Part shown: positions 1 through 11,609 of the stretch, one piece after another
How the letters are laid out: every line of letters starts with the position of its first letter
Numbering within the stretch: the first letter of the stretch is position 1
Assembly (NCBI GenBank): GCA_963966185.1
Contig: CAWZYM010000231.1
Location: forward strand, 514,001 to 578,000
Direction of reading: 5' to 3'
DNA from: Rhabditoides inermis
Lineage: Eukaryota; Nematoda; Chromadorea; Rhabditida; Rhabditidae
Length of the DNA: 64,000 bases
Program-made: the position numbers and the translations under genes
Notes under the pieces: model-generated
What the model saw: only the letters and a program-made list of their open reading frames with translations
What the model was told of the DNA's origin: nothing
Database searches by the model: none

Positions 1-26
1 GCAGTGCTGAATTGAGGAGTGATAGG

Positions 27-34
27 CTGATAAC
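27..34 (+). promoter_or_regulatory. GATA-factor site (TGATAA core)
   Basis: TGATAA lies at 28-33, about 25 bp before a TATA box and about 240 bp before the start codon of the saposin-like gene. In Caenorhabditis this core is the site bound by the intestinal GATA factor ELT-2, and gut expression is usual for saposin-like genes. That this copy is used is inference. A second, weaker GATA core lies at 21-24. Confidence 0.35.
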
Positions 35-56
35 ATGCCACGTCGCATGAAAACCA

Positions 57-63
57 TATAAAG
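57..63 (+). promoter_or_regulatory. TATA box of saposin-like gene
   Basis: TATAAAG at 57-63 is a good TATA element on the coding strand. It predicts transcription starting near 85-95, upstream of either a 5' UTR intron or a trans-splice acceptor ending TTTTTGCAG at 268, one base before the ATG. The sequence does not decide between cis- and trans-splicing. Confidence 0.4.
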
Positions 64-269
64 AGAGAGTATTTGCTGGAATGCGAACGTACACAACACT
101 GTGCTTTCAGTTTCGTACTTCGATAAAGTGTCGAGTGTAGGTGTAGTGTAGTGTTGACATCGATTGCCGAAGTCCCCGAATACTTCGTTCGAACATGCTG
201 GTTGGAGTTTCCGAAGAAACCGATTTCGAACAACTGTCGTGAATAATCTAATGATAGTCTTTTTGCAGT

Positions 270-459
270 ATGCGCTCCCTCCTCCTTCTCGCTCTCGTTG
301 GAGTTGTCGCATTCGCATCTGCCCTACCCCCGCAGGTATGTATCTCTCTCCCTCTCTTCCTCTCCCCCTCTCTTCCTCTCTCTCTCTCTCTCCCCCCTCT
401 CTCTCCCTCTCTCCTTCTCTCCCTCCCTCCCTCCCTCCCTCTATCTCCTTCTCTATCCC

Positions 460-517
<58 letters not shown>

Positions 518-935
518 ATTGTCTGTGTTGTTCAGACCGGGAACGCGGTTGCTCTGAAGGGAAAGCTCTGTCACTTCTGCGTCAAGCTCCTCACTGTGAG
601 TTATTCTCGATTATATTGTACTATTACCAAAATGACGTAAAATGTTTGATTGATTGATATGGCAACTTCCGTGTTTCATAGTTGTTGTGTTGTAGGAGGC
701 TATACACAACCGTAGGGAGTCTCCCAGCGCTTATACTAAGACCTCTCATGCATGTGTACTTTGTACTTTATGTTCATGAAACTCGATCCTGGATAAACAT
801 TTGACTTTGACTTTGCAGGAGGCTGAGGCACAGGGAGCGGACAACATAGAGAAGTACATCAACGACGCGATCAAGGCAGAGTGCCTCTCGTTCGGGTTCC
901 TCGCCCACGAGTGCGACAAGATACTGGAGAAGGTG

Positions 936-990
<55 letters not shown>

Positions 991-1165
991 AGAGAGGGAG
1001 GGAGAGAGAGAGGGAGAGAGGGAGGTAGAGAGGGAGGAAGGGAGGGAGAGAAAGAGGGAGGGGGGAGAGAGGGTGTCTTTTCAGGAGGCGGCTGTGCTTA
1101 TCGAGAAGGCCCTCGCCAAGGTGTCCGATGTGAATGCGGCTTGCAAGGACGCCGACCTGTGCTAA
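270..1165 (+). CDS. saposin-like (SapB domain) secreted protein, four exons
   Basis: The model joins 270-335, 536-595, 819-932 and 1085-1165. All introns are GT-AG and all junctions are phase 0, giving 106 residues. Residues 1-18 form a hydrophobic signal peptide (MRSLLLLALVGVVAFASA). The mature part is one saposin B domain with six cysteines at residues 34, 37, 64, 74, 100 and 106; the CxxC start and paired C-terminal cysteines fit the three-disulphide, helix-rich fold. Nematode proteins of this family (caenopores are the known examples) bind or permeabilise lipid membranes, often in the gut lumen. Lipid binding or antimicrobial activity here is inferred from family only. The ATG at 270 is chosen because it follows a strong acceptor and opens the signal peptide. 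Introns 1 and 3 are almost pure CT and GA microsatellite. No clear AATAAA follows the stop. Confidence 0.85.
343..515 (+). repeat. CT-rich microsatellite in intron 1
   Basis: An almost pure C/T tract fills most of the first intron of the saposin-like gene and ends in an uninterrupted (CT)n run at about 470-515. Long Ser/Leu or Arg/Glu reading frames over it are artefacts of the dinucleotide repeat. It is complementary in sense to the GA tract of intron 3. Confidence 0.9.
596..818 (+). other. intron 2 with possible retroelement tail
   Basis: This 223-bp intron ends with a TTTGACTTTGACTTT run just before the acceptor CTTTGCAG. Short tandem 3' tails after a sequence such as GGATAAACA are common at the ends of non-LTR elements and SINEs. 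A similar TTTGACTTTGAC run lies in a receptor intron near 3940. This is suggestive only, since no element body is visible. Confidence 0.2.
934..1071 (+). repeat. GA-rich microsatellite in intron 3
   Basis: A (GA)n and GGGA-rich polypurine tract occupies nearly all of intron 3 (933-1084), between donor GTGGGG and acceptor TGTCTTTTCAG. It is complementary to the CT tract of intron 1 across exons 2 and 3. Confidence 0.9.
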
Positions 1166-2147
1166 TCTATTATCTATTCTAAAAAAGACACATAAACGAC
1201 TAGTATCATGTCTGTTCATATACATGTTGGTTGCGGGTTAGAAAACGTATGCTACGGGAAAAAGAAGGACATGAAACACGCTGGCCGTTCGTCTTCGTTC
1301 GGGATCGTGCATAACTTCTTTTAACGAGAGATACAACGATGCCGCCGACAAGTGATCTGGTCTAAAGCAACAACATTGAAACAATACAAGTTTTCGCTAT
1401 TTCTCTAGATTAAAAAAACTACTATTCGCGCGTCATGACAGTCTAGTATAAAGTCTATGCACGCAAACAGCGCAATTTGAAGTGTACTGAATAGATCACT
1501 GATTAATACTGTTAGACATGATGCAGATATCATAAAATATGTGCCACAGTGTATGCAACATGCTTGCGCGCAAGTCGTGCTCCTGGAGAATTTGAGAGAA
1601 CTTTAATTAATAAATGATTTTCTTGCCAGACAGCCAGACAATCTCGGTTTTGGACAAAATGGTGCAGTTATGAGAATAATGTTAGTGTATCCACAACCGT
1701 ATGTACTTTGTGAATTTGAGAATGAAGATGTCGAAAAAGAGCATACACTCCCGCGCCCTCTCATGTCTTCATTCCATTGAAAGTATTTGAATTCTTGTTC
1801 AATCTTTATTTGTAAGCTTTTTTGAAAGATAATTTCTCCTATATCCGTTTTTAGAATCAAATAACCACATTGAAGATCAAATATCCACCCCGCATTATCT
1901 AATACTTTAGTCGGACTTGCATTTCTATGTAATCCGTGTGCAGCACGCCTTCCCAGTATGTACCTATATTAAACGTTTTCTCAGGGCATAGATTCACTTG
2001 CTAATGCGCTTTTTAATCTCTTTAATTTCACTTCTAATGTACGGCCGACCATTCTCAATCTCAATCTATCATTCTGTTCAAATGTTTTTTGCCACTGTCA
2101 TATTAACGGTGTCGAAACGAGAAATCACAGTGTGTTTCAAATGAAGT
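1166..2147. other. intergenic region, nothing recognised
   Basis: This AT-rich stretch lies between the saposin-like gene and the nuclear receptor. I see no exon with family signatures, no tRNA-like box pair and no clear repeat. The 85-codon minus-strand frame near 1603-1860 has no recognisable domain and is not called. The 3' UTR of the first gene and the promoter of the second must lie here. Confidence 0.5.
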
Positions 2148-2173
2148 ATGTGTTTTGAGAGCCCCCGATTGGC

Positions 2174-5100
2174 ATGCGTGGAGGGGGAAGGGAAGTGTGC
2201 GGGAGTTGCGGACAGGATGGAGTCTCCAGCCACTACGGAGGAGTCGTGTGCAGGTCTGTCCAGCTACTTGTCTTATATTCAAATAAAGGTTTCAATGAAG
2301 GGACGCAAGTTCGCAAATTTGAATTTGATATTTTGAAAATGCCGCTGTACTCGTACATAAAACGACGCGTCTTCAACACCTGTGTTATTCCAAGTATTCT
2401 CGAATGCGGAATGAAGGAGAAAGAGAAGTGAAGGGTGATGCGAAGGAAAGATCGATGCTACCCTTTTTGACTGTATTCGACACTCGAAGATAAGAAAGCG
2501 AACTAAGCAGACAGATATCTGTCCTAAAGCCACAAAAAGAAATATTAAAGAAATAGGGACCTATTTCTGACGACTTTTAATCACGAAACAGTTATTCAAA
2601 TATAAGTTGAACGAAAGTTCAACGTTCAAACTACGTTCACAAAGTTCAAACTGCGAAAGTTCAACGTGCGCGCGGATCAGAAACGATAAGCAGACCGCTC
2701 TCGCACTCTTTCGCATGTGCCGTCGCCAAAGGGCCGATGAGCGGGCAGGGTGAATCAAATAGGCCCCTATCGAATAGGTACGATGACTGACTCAATTAGG
2801 AGATAGCCGCAAAGTGTTAGGAACGCTGTATAGTAAATGTTTTGTGCAGTTCGTTTATGTGATTGTCAGTGGCTGCAAGATGTTCTTCGCCCGCAGTGTT
2901 CTCTCATCGAAGACGTACATATGCGAGGCAGACGGCTGCTGTGTCATTCAGAAGAAACGGCGAAGTGAGGATGGCAGAGTATGTATGCCAGTCACCCTGC
3001 CATCATTCAGGAACTGCCTGCCGCGCCTGCCGCTTTCAAGCCTGTCTCGCCGCCGGCATGAATAGAAACTGTGAGTGATCGCTCGGCCACTTCATATTAT
3101 GGGTTTCCAATATACATACATACTTCGACAGTGGTCGGCACAACGAACACTTCTGTGACTACCGTCGACGAGCTAGCGACTATCGAGGTTGGTGAAATGG
3201 GTAGGCATGGGGAAGCAGGTGAATTCAGGTGCCCCGACTAGCAGAGTACATCTCGGACCGAGCCAGTGCGAGTCCCCTGAAAGAGTTCAAGTTGTGGGTG
3301 GATGAGGATGTGCTGGCACAGAGCAGACGCATCGACAGACTGCAGAGGTGAGCAGAACTCGAAATCGTACTTTGATTCGTTGTATGACGTTTATATAAAT
3401 GAAATGCTAGCGTGTGTGATGCGGACGACGGCATGGCTCGGATCTGTCTGGCGGAGACGCGGGCCAACGTCGACATCAGCCTCGCCGAAGCTATCCGAGA
3501 CCCCACGGAGGTGACCGCGCGCACACCGGTACGCCTCACTTACCACACTCACTTTCATGGAGATTCATGGTCCTTGCGCTACTATGTCTGATTTCTGCCC
3601 AGTGCCCTGAATGCCACATGTTCTTCTCCAGGCGGGCTGGACATCGGGCGGCCGGGTGGTGACCGATCTGTTCGAGTCGAGGAATGCGCGAGTGAAGGTG
3701 AGCTACTGCCGCAGTGTCGTCCACTTCATCGACTGGATGAGCGGGTGTCCGCAGATACAGCAGCTATCACATGCAGACAAGGTACATACTTATGAGACTG
3801 AGAAAGAAGAGAGATCAGATCTGCATGAGCAAAAAAAAGAACAGAGAAAGAGCAAGAGCGAAGCGACATCCGTGTAACTGTGGACATCTAAATTCTATAG
3901 AAACCCTCTAGAAAAGGTGTTGATAGACTACCTTTATGTTTGACTTTGACACGGGTTCAGACTCGTCTGGCCCAGCAGCGGATGGCTCCGTCGAGCTTCC
4001 TGATGCATGTCTACTGGACGTATCGCCTCGACTATTCCGGACTCGTCAGCTGGTTCGGTAGTCGAATCCAACTCATCCCCAACGCCACCAATCCGTGTGT
4101 AACCATCCCTACGTAAAGGAAAAAAATTTGGTTGTTTTTCAGTGAGAGCGCGGCGCTGCACGCGTCTATCGCGCACGCGCACCGGACTGTGATAGGGGTG
4201 TTCCGGGAGATCCGACTGAGCCACTCCGAGTTCGGATACCTACGCATGATCATACTGCTCGACAACAGTCAGTGCCTGCTCCCGCTGCCTCCACCCGCCT
4301 TCTCTGTCATGCCCTTGATTCCTGATTCAGTGTGCGCCCTGTCGGACCGAGGCAATGCCATCGTGCGAGCGGCCAGGCTCTACTACGTTCACTCATTGCA
4401 ACTGTTCATCAGGTGAGTTATTTGGTTATTTCAATTTTTTGTATTTCGCATCCCTCTTTTGTCTTACGGCAATATTGCTGGTCTGTCAGGCAGAAAACTT
4501 TTTTGGTCCGTCAATTACATTGTTTTTTAGATGTCGAATATGTATATGACAAAATTTGAAAAAAAGTGAAGAACTCTTTTTATTTCACAAATTCAATACC
4601 CTTATGTCTTAAATTGAGCACTGCGTAGTGTAGTGGTTAGCGATGTCCGCAATACTCTGTGGGTCGGGGGTTCGATCCCCTGCCGAGCGCTTGACCGTAC
4701 CAAGGTGATTAATTGGTAGCAGTCTGCTGCTAAGGTAACCCGCAGGGTAGGCCACCCACGGGCGCATTATTGTGAAAATAGGCCAGATACCGTCGTTGGA
4801 AAATCGTTGGGCTATGGTGTGGTGCCTCCTTCGACCCCCTTCGCAGGGTGAATCTCTTTAATCGGGAGGATACCTTTCCCTTTCATATCCTAAATCCTAA
4901 ATTACCCTTGAACGGTAGAATGTTCATTCAATGCTTTAGCCATTTCAGAGCAACCAATCCAAATATGTCTGAGTTGGAAGTAATCGAACGGGTGACGAAG
5001 ATCATTGGAATCATACAGCATACTATGGCGAGTTAAAGTAGAAAATGTGAAAAAAAGATGATCAGATTGACAATGTTTCAGTCGCATACTGCTGTGGTGA

Positions 5101-5192
5101 ACCGTCTGTGGTCTCGGATGGTTCTATTCGATATGAACGACATGAGAGGACAGCTCACATACGCATTCCACTTCCACTCAGCGCTGTTGTGA
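2174..5192 (+). CDS. nuclear hormone receptor, about twelve exons
   Basis: Proposed exons: 2174-2253, 2870-2964, 3011-3070, 3132-3187, 3229-3347, 3411-3528, 3632-3781, 3961-4052, 4143-4267, 4331-4412, about 4940-5027, 5082-5192. Exons 1-3 encode the DNA-binding domain. Finger 1 has C-x2-C-x13-C-x2-C with HYGG and SGCKMFFARS; finger 2 ends in TACRACRFQACLAAGM. Exons 5-12 encode a ligand-binding domain with recognisable helices (LAEYISDRAS, HFIDWMSGCPQI, HADK then TRLAQQRMAPSSFL, EFGYLRMIILLDN, ALSDRGNAIVRAARLYY). It is a nuclear, DNA-binding transcription factor; target and ligand are unknown. Weak points: the donor of exon 8 must be at 4053 (GTTCGG) to keep frame; exon 11 needs a GC donor at 5028 or another junction; finger 2 spacing is one residue long. 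These may be model errors or signs of decay. The start follows from the first in-frame ATG before finger 1. Confidence 0.75.
4618..4853 (+). mobile_element. tRNA-derived SINE in receptor intron
   Basis: The element lies in the large intron between receptor exons 10 and 11. Its head has an A box TAGTGTAGTGG at about 4627-4637 and a B box GGTTCGATCCC, with a tRNA-like cloverleaf outline from about 4618 to 4690. An unrelated body of about 160 bp follows to roughly 4853. This tRNA-head plus body layout is the definition of a tRNA-derived SINE. The head is not the Val tRNA of the array: the anticodon region is degenerate and the T stem differs. The right end and target duplication are not clear. 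Confidence 0.55.
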
Positions 5193-5965
5193 AAAGAAGA
5201 AATCCTTTCGACAACCCCATCACACTCTCATTATAACCCGCATTTCGAAAACACTCGGACAGACAAGAAGTGCCGTTTGTACTGTACGAGAACGAGAGTC
5301 GTTTGTACTAAATCTAAATATTATTTTTTCCCTCCTCTATCACTCAGCGAAGCTTAATTCGATTTACTTTTTCTTATTTTTTCTTTGTACTTCAACTTCA
5401 CAACCTTGCTGAAACTCGATCCCGTCCTGACCTCCGTATACAATGTTCTTGATTTTATTGATCGTGAGAGACATTTAAAAACCAAATCTCCTTAATAAGG
5501 TTCATTGTTCGGTACAAATACAAATCTAACATATTGATCTCACTAGGTGATACATATTCATTCGACAAAAATAAATCGACAGTTTAATTGACAAAACATT
5601 ACAATATGAAACGACGTTTTATGGCTTTATTAAGGCACAGGTCTTTGCACGTGCACATGCTGGTAAGCGTGTAGGTAACGCGGAAACGCCGTTCTTTCGC
5701 GTTTTCTTTTTGTTTCGTGTTTCCATGACCATGGGTCAAGCAATGAAACAATGTCAAAAACTCAGCGCCCTTGTGCTTTCACAGGGAGTACCATTCTGCT
5801 CTTTCGATCGCGCTGAGCAGCTGTTTTCCTTGTGCCGAAAGGCAAAACATCCATGTCTTTCAACAAAACTAACAAGCAGCTCTATTCCGGCATCATTTCA
5901 ACTGAAACTAATCATTCAATTCCTATTCCTTCACCGCCTACAACATCTATTCCATTCCTCACTCC
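5193..5965. other. gap between receptor gene and tRNA array, nothing recognised
   Basis: AT-rich sequence with the receptor 3' UTR presumably at its left end. There is no coding signature and no tRNA. The reading frame from 5710 runs straight into the array spacer and is not credible. The array starts abruptly at about 5966 in the middle of a long spacer, immediately after CATTCCTCACTCC. Confidence 0.5.
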
Positions 5966-8900
5966 GTAGCGAAGAATCGTTTTTCACCAAAAAGACAAAA
6001 CTACATGAACTGACTTCCGTACATGCGTAGATGCGTAGTGTTATCACTATCCACTGAGTTGCCGCAGAATAAAAGAATTGATCTCGGGCGGGCTCGAACC
6101 ACCGACCTTCTGTGTGTTAGACAGATGTGATAACCACTACACCACGAGACCACGTTTTATTGCTTCAAAACTATCAACAAAATCATAAGAACATCTTTTC
6201 GTGTGACGCAAAAGAATTGATCTCGGGCGGGCTCGAACCGCCGACCTTCTGTGTGTTAGACAGATGTGATAACCACTACACCACGAGACCACATGTTCGC
6301 ACAGCGATGGGACCCAGCTTTCCTCTCGCGGTAGCGAAGAATCGTTTTTCACCAAAAAGACAAAACTACATGAACTGACTTCCGTACATGCGTAGTGTTA
6401 TCACTATCCACTGAATTGCCGCAGAATAAAAGAATTGATCTCGGGCGGGCTCGAACCGCCGACCTTCTGTGTGTTAGACAGATGTGATAACCACTACACC
6501 ACGAGACCACGTTTTAATGCTTCAAAACTAACAACAAAATCATAAGAACATCTTTTCGTGTGACGCAAAAGAATTGATCTCGGGCGGGCTCGAACCGCCG
6601 ACCTTCTGTGTGTTAGACAGATGTGATAACCACTAGACCACGAGACCACGTTTCGATTCTTCAAAACTATCAACAAAATCATAAGAACATCTTTTCGTGT
6701 GACGCAAAAGAATTGATCTCGGGCGGGCTCGAACCGCCGACCTTCTGTGTGTTAGACAGATGTGATAACCACTACACCACGAGACCACGTTTTGATTCTT
6801 CAAAACTATCAACAAAATCATAAGAACATCTTTTCGTGTGACGCAAAAGAATTGATCTCGGGCGTGCTCGAACCGCCGACCCTCTGTGTGTTAGACAGAT
6901 GTGATAACCACTACACCACGAGACCACATGTTCGCACAGCGATGGGACCGAGCTTTCCTCTCGCGGTAGCGAAGAATCGTTTTTCACCAAAAGACAAAAC
7001 TTACATGAACTGACTTCCGTACATGCGTAGTGTTATCACTATCCACTGAGTTGCCGCAGAATAAAAGAATTGATCTCGGGAGGGCTCGAACCGCCGACCT
7101 TCTGTGTGTTAGACAGATGTGATAACCACTACACCACGAGACCACATGTTCGCACAGCGATGGGACCGAGCTTTCCTCTTGCGGTAGCGAAGAATCGTTT
7201 TTCACCAAAAGACAAAACTACATGAACTGACTTCCGTACATGCGTAGTGTTATCACTATCCACTGAGTTGCCGCAGAATAAAAGAATTGATCTCGGGCGG
7301 GCTCGAACCGCCGACCTTCTGTGTGTTAGACAGATGTGATAACCACTACACCACGAGACCACGTTTTAATGCTTCAAAACTATCAACAAAATCATAAGAA
7401 CATCTTTTCGTGTGACGCAAAAGAATTGATCTCGGGCGGGCTCGAACCGCCGACCTTCTGTGTGTTAGACAGATGTGATAACCACTAGACCACGAGACCA
7501 CGTTTCGATTCTTCAAAACTATCAACAAAATCATAAGAACATCTTTTCGTGTGACGCAAAAGAATTGATCTCGGGCGGGCTCGAACCGCCGACCTTCTGT
7601 GTGTTAGACAGATGTGATAACCACTACACCACGAGACCACGTTTTGATTCTTCAAAACTATCAACAAAATCATAAGAACATCTTTTCGTGTGACGCAAAA
7701 GAATTGATCTCGGGCGTGCTCGAACCGCCGACCCTCTGTGTGTTAGACAGATGTGATAACCACTACACCACGAGACCACATGTTCGCACAGCGATGGGAC
7801 CGAGCTTTCCTCTCGCGGTAGCGAAGAATCGTTTTTCACCAAAAGACAAAACTACATGAACTGACTTCCGTACATGCGTAGTGTTATCACTATCCACTGA
7901 GTTGCCGCAGAATAAAAGAATTGATCTCGGGCGGGCTCGAACCGCCGACCTTCTGTGTGTTAGACAGATGTGATAACCACTAGACCACGAGACCACGTTT
8001 CGATTCTTCAAAACTATCAACAAAATCATAAGAACATCTTTTCGTGTGACGCAAAAGAATTGATCTCGGGCGGGCTCGAACCGCCGACCTTCTGTGTGTT
8101 AGACAGATGTGATAACCACTACACCACGAGACCACGTTTTGATTCTTCAAAACTATCAACAAAATCATAAGAACATCTTTTCGTGTGACGCAAAAGAATT
8201 GATCTCGGGCGTGCTCGAACCGCCGACCCTCTGTGTGTTAGACAGATGTGATAACCACTACACCACGAGACCACATGTTCGCACAGCGATGGGACCGAGC
8301 TTTCCTCTCGCGGTAGCGAAGAATCGTTTTTCACCAAAAGACAAAACTACATGAACTGACTTCCGTACATGCGTAGTGTTATCACTATCCACTGAGTTGC
8401 CGCAGAATAAAAGAATTGATCTCGGGCGGGCTCGAACCGCCGACCTTCTGTGTGTTAGACAGATGTGATAACCACTACACCACGAGACCACATGTTCGCA
8501 CAGCGATGGGACCGAGCTTTCCTCTCGCGGTAGCGAAGAATCGTTTTTCACCAAAAGACAAAACTACATGAACTGACTTCCGTACATGCGTAGTGTTATA
8601 ACTATCCACTGAGTTGCCGCAGAATAAAAGAATTGATCTCGGGCGGGCTCGAACCGCCGACCTTCTGTGTGTTAGACAGATGTGATAACCACTACACCAC
8701 GAGACCACGTTTTAATGCTTCAAAACTATCAACAAAATCATAAGAACATCTTTTCGTGTGACGCAAAAGAATTGATCTCGGGCGGGCTCGAACCGCCGAC
8801 CTTCTGTGTGTTAGACAGATGTGATAACCACTACACCACGAGACCACATGTTCGCACGGCGATGGGACCGAGCTTTCCTCTCGCGGTAGCGAAGAATCGT

Positions 8901-11609
8901 TTTTCACCAAAAAGACAAAACTACATGAACTGACTTTCGTACATGCGTAGTGTTATCACTATCCACTGAATTGCCGCAGAATAAAAGAATTGATCTCGGG
9001 CGGGCTCGAACCGCCGACCTTCTGTGTGTTAGACAGATGTGATAACCACTACACCACGAGACCACGTTTTAATGCTTCAAAACTATCAACAAAATCATAA
9101 GAACATCTTTTCGTGTGACGCAAAAGAATTGATCTCGGGCGGGCTCGAACCGCCGACCTTCTGTGTGTTAGACAGATGTGATAACCACTACACCACGAGA
9201 CCACATGTTCGCACAGCGATGGGACCGAGCTTTTCTCTCGCGGTAGCGAAGAATCGTTTTTCACCAAAAAGACAAAACTACATGAACTGACTTTCGTACA
9301 TGCGTAGTGTTATCACTATCCACTGAATTGCCGCAGAATAAAATAATTGATCTCGGGCGGGCTCGAACCGCCGACCTTCTGTGTGTTAGACAGATGTGAT
9401 AACCACTACACCACGAGACCACGTTTTAATGCTTCAAAACTATCAACAAAATCATAAGAACATCTTTTCGTGTGACGCAAAAGAATTGATCTCGGGCGGG
9501 CTCGAACCGCCGACCTTCTGTGTGTTAGACAGATGTGATAACCACTAGACCACGAGACCACGTTTCGATTCTTCAAAACTATCAACAAAATCATAAGAAC
9601 ATCTTTTCGTGTGACGCAAAAGAATTGATCTCGGGCGGGCTCGAACCGCCGACCTTCTGTGTGTTAGACAGATGTGATAACCACTACACCACGAGACCAC
9701 GTTTTGATTCTTCAAAACTATCAACAAAATCATAAGAACATCTTTTCGTGTGACGCAAAAGAATTGATCTCGGGCGGGCTCGAACCGCCGACCTTCTGTG
9801 TGTTAGACAGATGTGATAACCACTACACCACGAGACCACATGTTCACACAGCGATGGGACCGAGCTTTCCTCTCGCGGTAGCGAAGAATCGTTTTTCACC
9901 AAAAGACAAAACTACATGAACTGACTTCCGTACATGCGTAGTGTTATCACTATCCACTGAGTTGCGGCAGAATAAAAGAATTGATCTCAGGCGGGCTCGA
10001 ACCGCCGACCTTCTGTGTGTTAGACAGATGTGATAACCACTACACCACGAGACCACGTTTTAATGCTTCAAAACTATCAACAAAATCATAAGAACATCTT
10101 TTCGTGTGACGCAAAAGAATTGATCTCGGGCGGGCTAGAACCACCGACCTTCTGTGTGTTAGACAGATGTGATAACCACTACACCACGAGACCACGTTTT
10201 GATTCTTCAAAACTATCAACAAAATCATAAGAACATCTTTTCGTGTGACGCAAAAGAATTGATCTCGGGCGGGCTCGAACCGCCGACCTTCTGTGTGTTA
10301 GACAGATGTGATAACCACTACACCACGAGACCACGTTTTGATTCTTCAAAACTATCAACAAAATCATAAGAACATCTTTTCGTGTGACGCAAAAGAATTG
10401 ATCTCGGGCGGGCTCGAACGGCCGACCTTCTGTGTGTTAGACAGATGTGATAACCACTACACCACGAGACCACATGTTCGCACAGCGATGGGACCGAGCT
10501 TTCCTCTCGCGGTAGCGAAGAATCGTTTTTCACCAAAAGACAAAACTACATGAACTGACTTCCGTACATGCGTAGTGTTATCACTATCCACTGAGTTGCG
10601 GCAGAATAAAAGAATTGATCTCGGGCGGGCTCGAACCGCCGACCTTCTGTGTGTTAGACAGATGTGATAACCACTACACCACGAGACCACATGTTCGCAC
10701 AGCGATGGGACCGAGCTTTTCTCTCGCGGTAGCGAAGAATCGTTTTTCACCAAAAAGACAAAACTACATGAACTGACTTCCGTACATGCGTAGTGTTATC
10801 ACTATCCACTGAGTTGCGGCAGAATAAAAGAATTGATCTCAGGCGGGCTCGAACCGCCGACCTTCTGTGTGTTAGACAGATGTGATAACCACTACACCAC
10901 GAGACCACGTTTTAATGCTTCAAAACTATCAACAAAATCATAAGAACATCTTTTCGTGTGACGCAAAAGAATTGATCTCGGGCGGGCTAGAACCACCGAC
11001 CTTCTGTGTGTTAGACAGATGTGATAACCACTACACCACGAGACCACGTTTTGATTCTTCAAAACTATCAACAAAATCATAAGAACATCTTTTCGTGTGA
11101 CGCAAAAGAATTGATCTCGGGCGGGCTCGAACCGCCGACCTTCTGTGTGTTAGACAGATGTGATAACCACTACACCACGAGACCACGTTTTGATTCTTCA
11201 AAACTATCAACAAAATCATAAGAACATCTTTTCGTGTGACGCAAAAGAATTGATCTCGGGCGGGCTCGAACGGCCGACCTTCTGTGTGTTAGACAGATGT
11301 GATAACCACTACACCACGAGACCACATGTTCGCACAGCGATGGGACCGAGCTTTCCTCTCGCGGTAGCGAAGAATCGTTTTTCACCAAAAGACAAAACTA
11401 CATGAACTGACTTCCGTACATGCGTAGTGTTATCACTATCCACTGAGTTGCGGCAGAATAAAAGAATTGATCTCAGGCGCGCTCGAACCGCCGACCTTCT
11501 GTGTGTTAGACAGATGTGATAACCACTACACCACGAGACCACGTTTTAATGCTTTAAAACTATCAACAAAATCATAAGAACATCTTTTCGTGTGACGCAA
11601 AAGAATTGA
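5966..11609 (-). tRNA. block A: 33 tandem tRNA-Val(AAC) genes
   Basis: Each copy spans 73 bp from the listed left coordinate: 6079, 6218, 6436, 6575, 6714, 6853, 7071, 7288, 7427, 7566, 7705, 7922, 8061, 8200, 8417, 8634, 8773, 8991, 9130, 9348, 9487, 9626, 9765, 9982, 10121, 10260, 10399, 10616, 10834, 10973, 11112, 11251, 11468. The block begins with a partial long spacer and ends with the last three bases (TGA on the plus strand) of what would be copy 34 at 11607-11609, where the retrotransposon starts. 9982-10833 is repeated as 10834-11685 until the element cuts it off. Copies at 6853, 7705 and 8200 share an A at tRNA position 61 that breaks the last T-stem pair; 10399 and 11251 share a C52 mismatch; 11468 has G61. 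Confidence 0.93.
6218..6290 (-). tRNA. tRNA-Val(AAC), consensus copy
   Basis: The minus strand folds fully. Acceptor GGTCTCG pairs with CGAGATC (one G-U). The D arm follows TG at positions 8-9. Anticodon stem TCTGT/ACAGA encloses loop CTAACAC, whose middle AAC reads valine GUU directly and GUC/GUA after A34 is edited to inosine. Variable loop is AGGTC, T stem GGCGG/CCGCC, loop TTCGAGC, discriminator A73; CCA is not encoded, as normal in eukaryotes. A box TGGTGTAGTGG and B box GGTTCGAGCCC match the RNA polymerase III promoter consensus. In the short-spacer units a TTTT terminator begins about five bases after position 73. No intron is present. Confidence 0.95.

Noticed and set aside
164..1225. 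Ser/Leu-rich and Arg/Glu-rich frames across the CT and GA tracts
   Set aside because: Products of dinucleotide repeats inside introns of the saposin-like gene.
1603..1860. 85-codon minus-strand frame between the first two genes
   Set aside because: AT-rich, no domain, no splice or promoter support.
4618..4690. Functional tRNA in the receptor intron
   Set aside because: Acceptor and anticodon arms do not pair properly and a SINE body follows.
5966..11609. CRISPR-like array of regularly spaced repeats
   Set aside because: Repeats are 73-bp tRNA genes, spacers are themselves repeated, and the context is a nematode genome.
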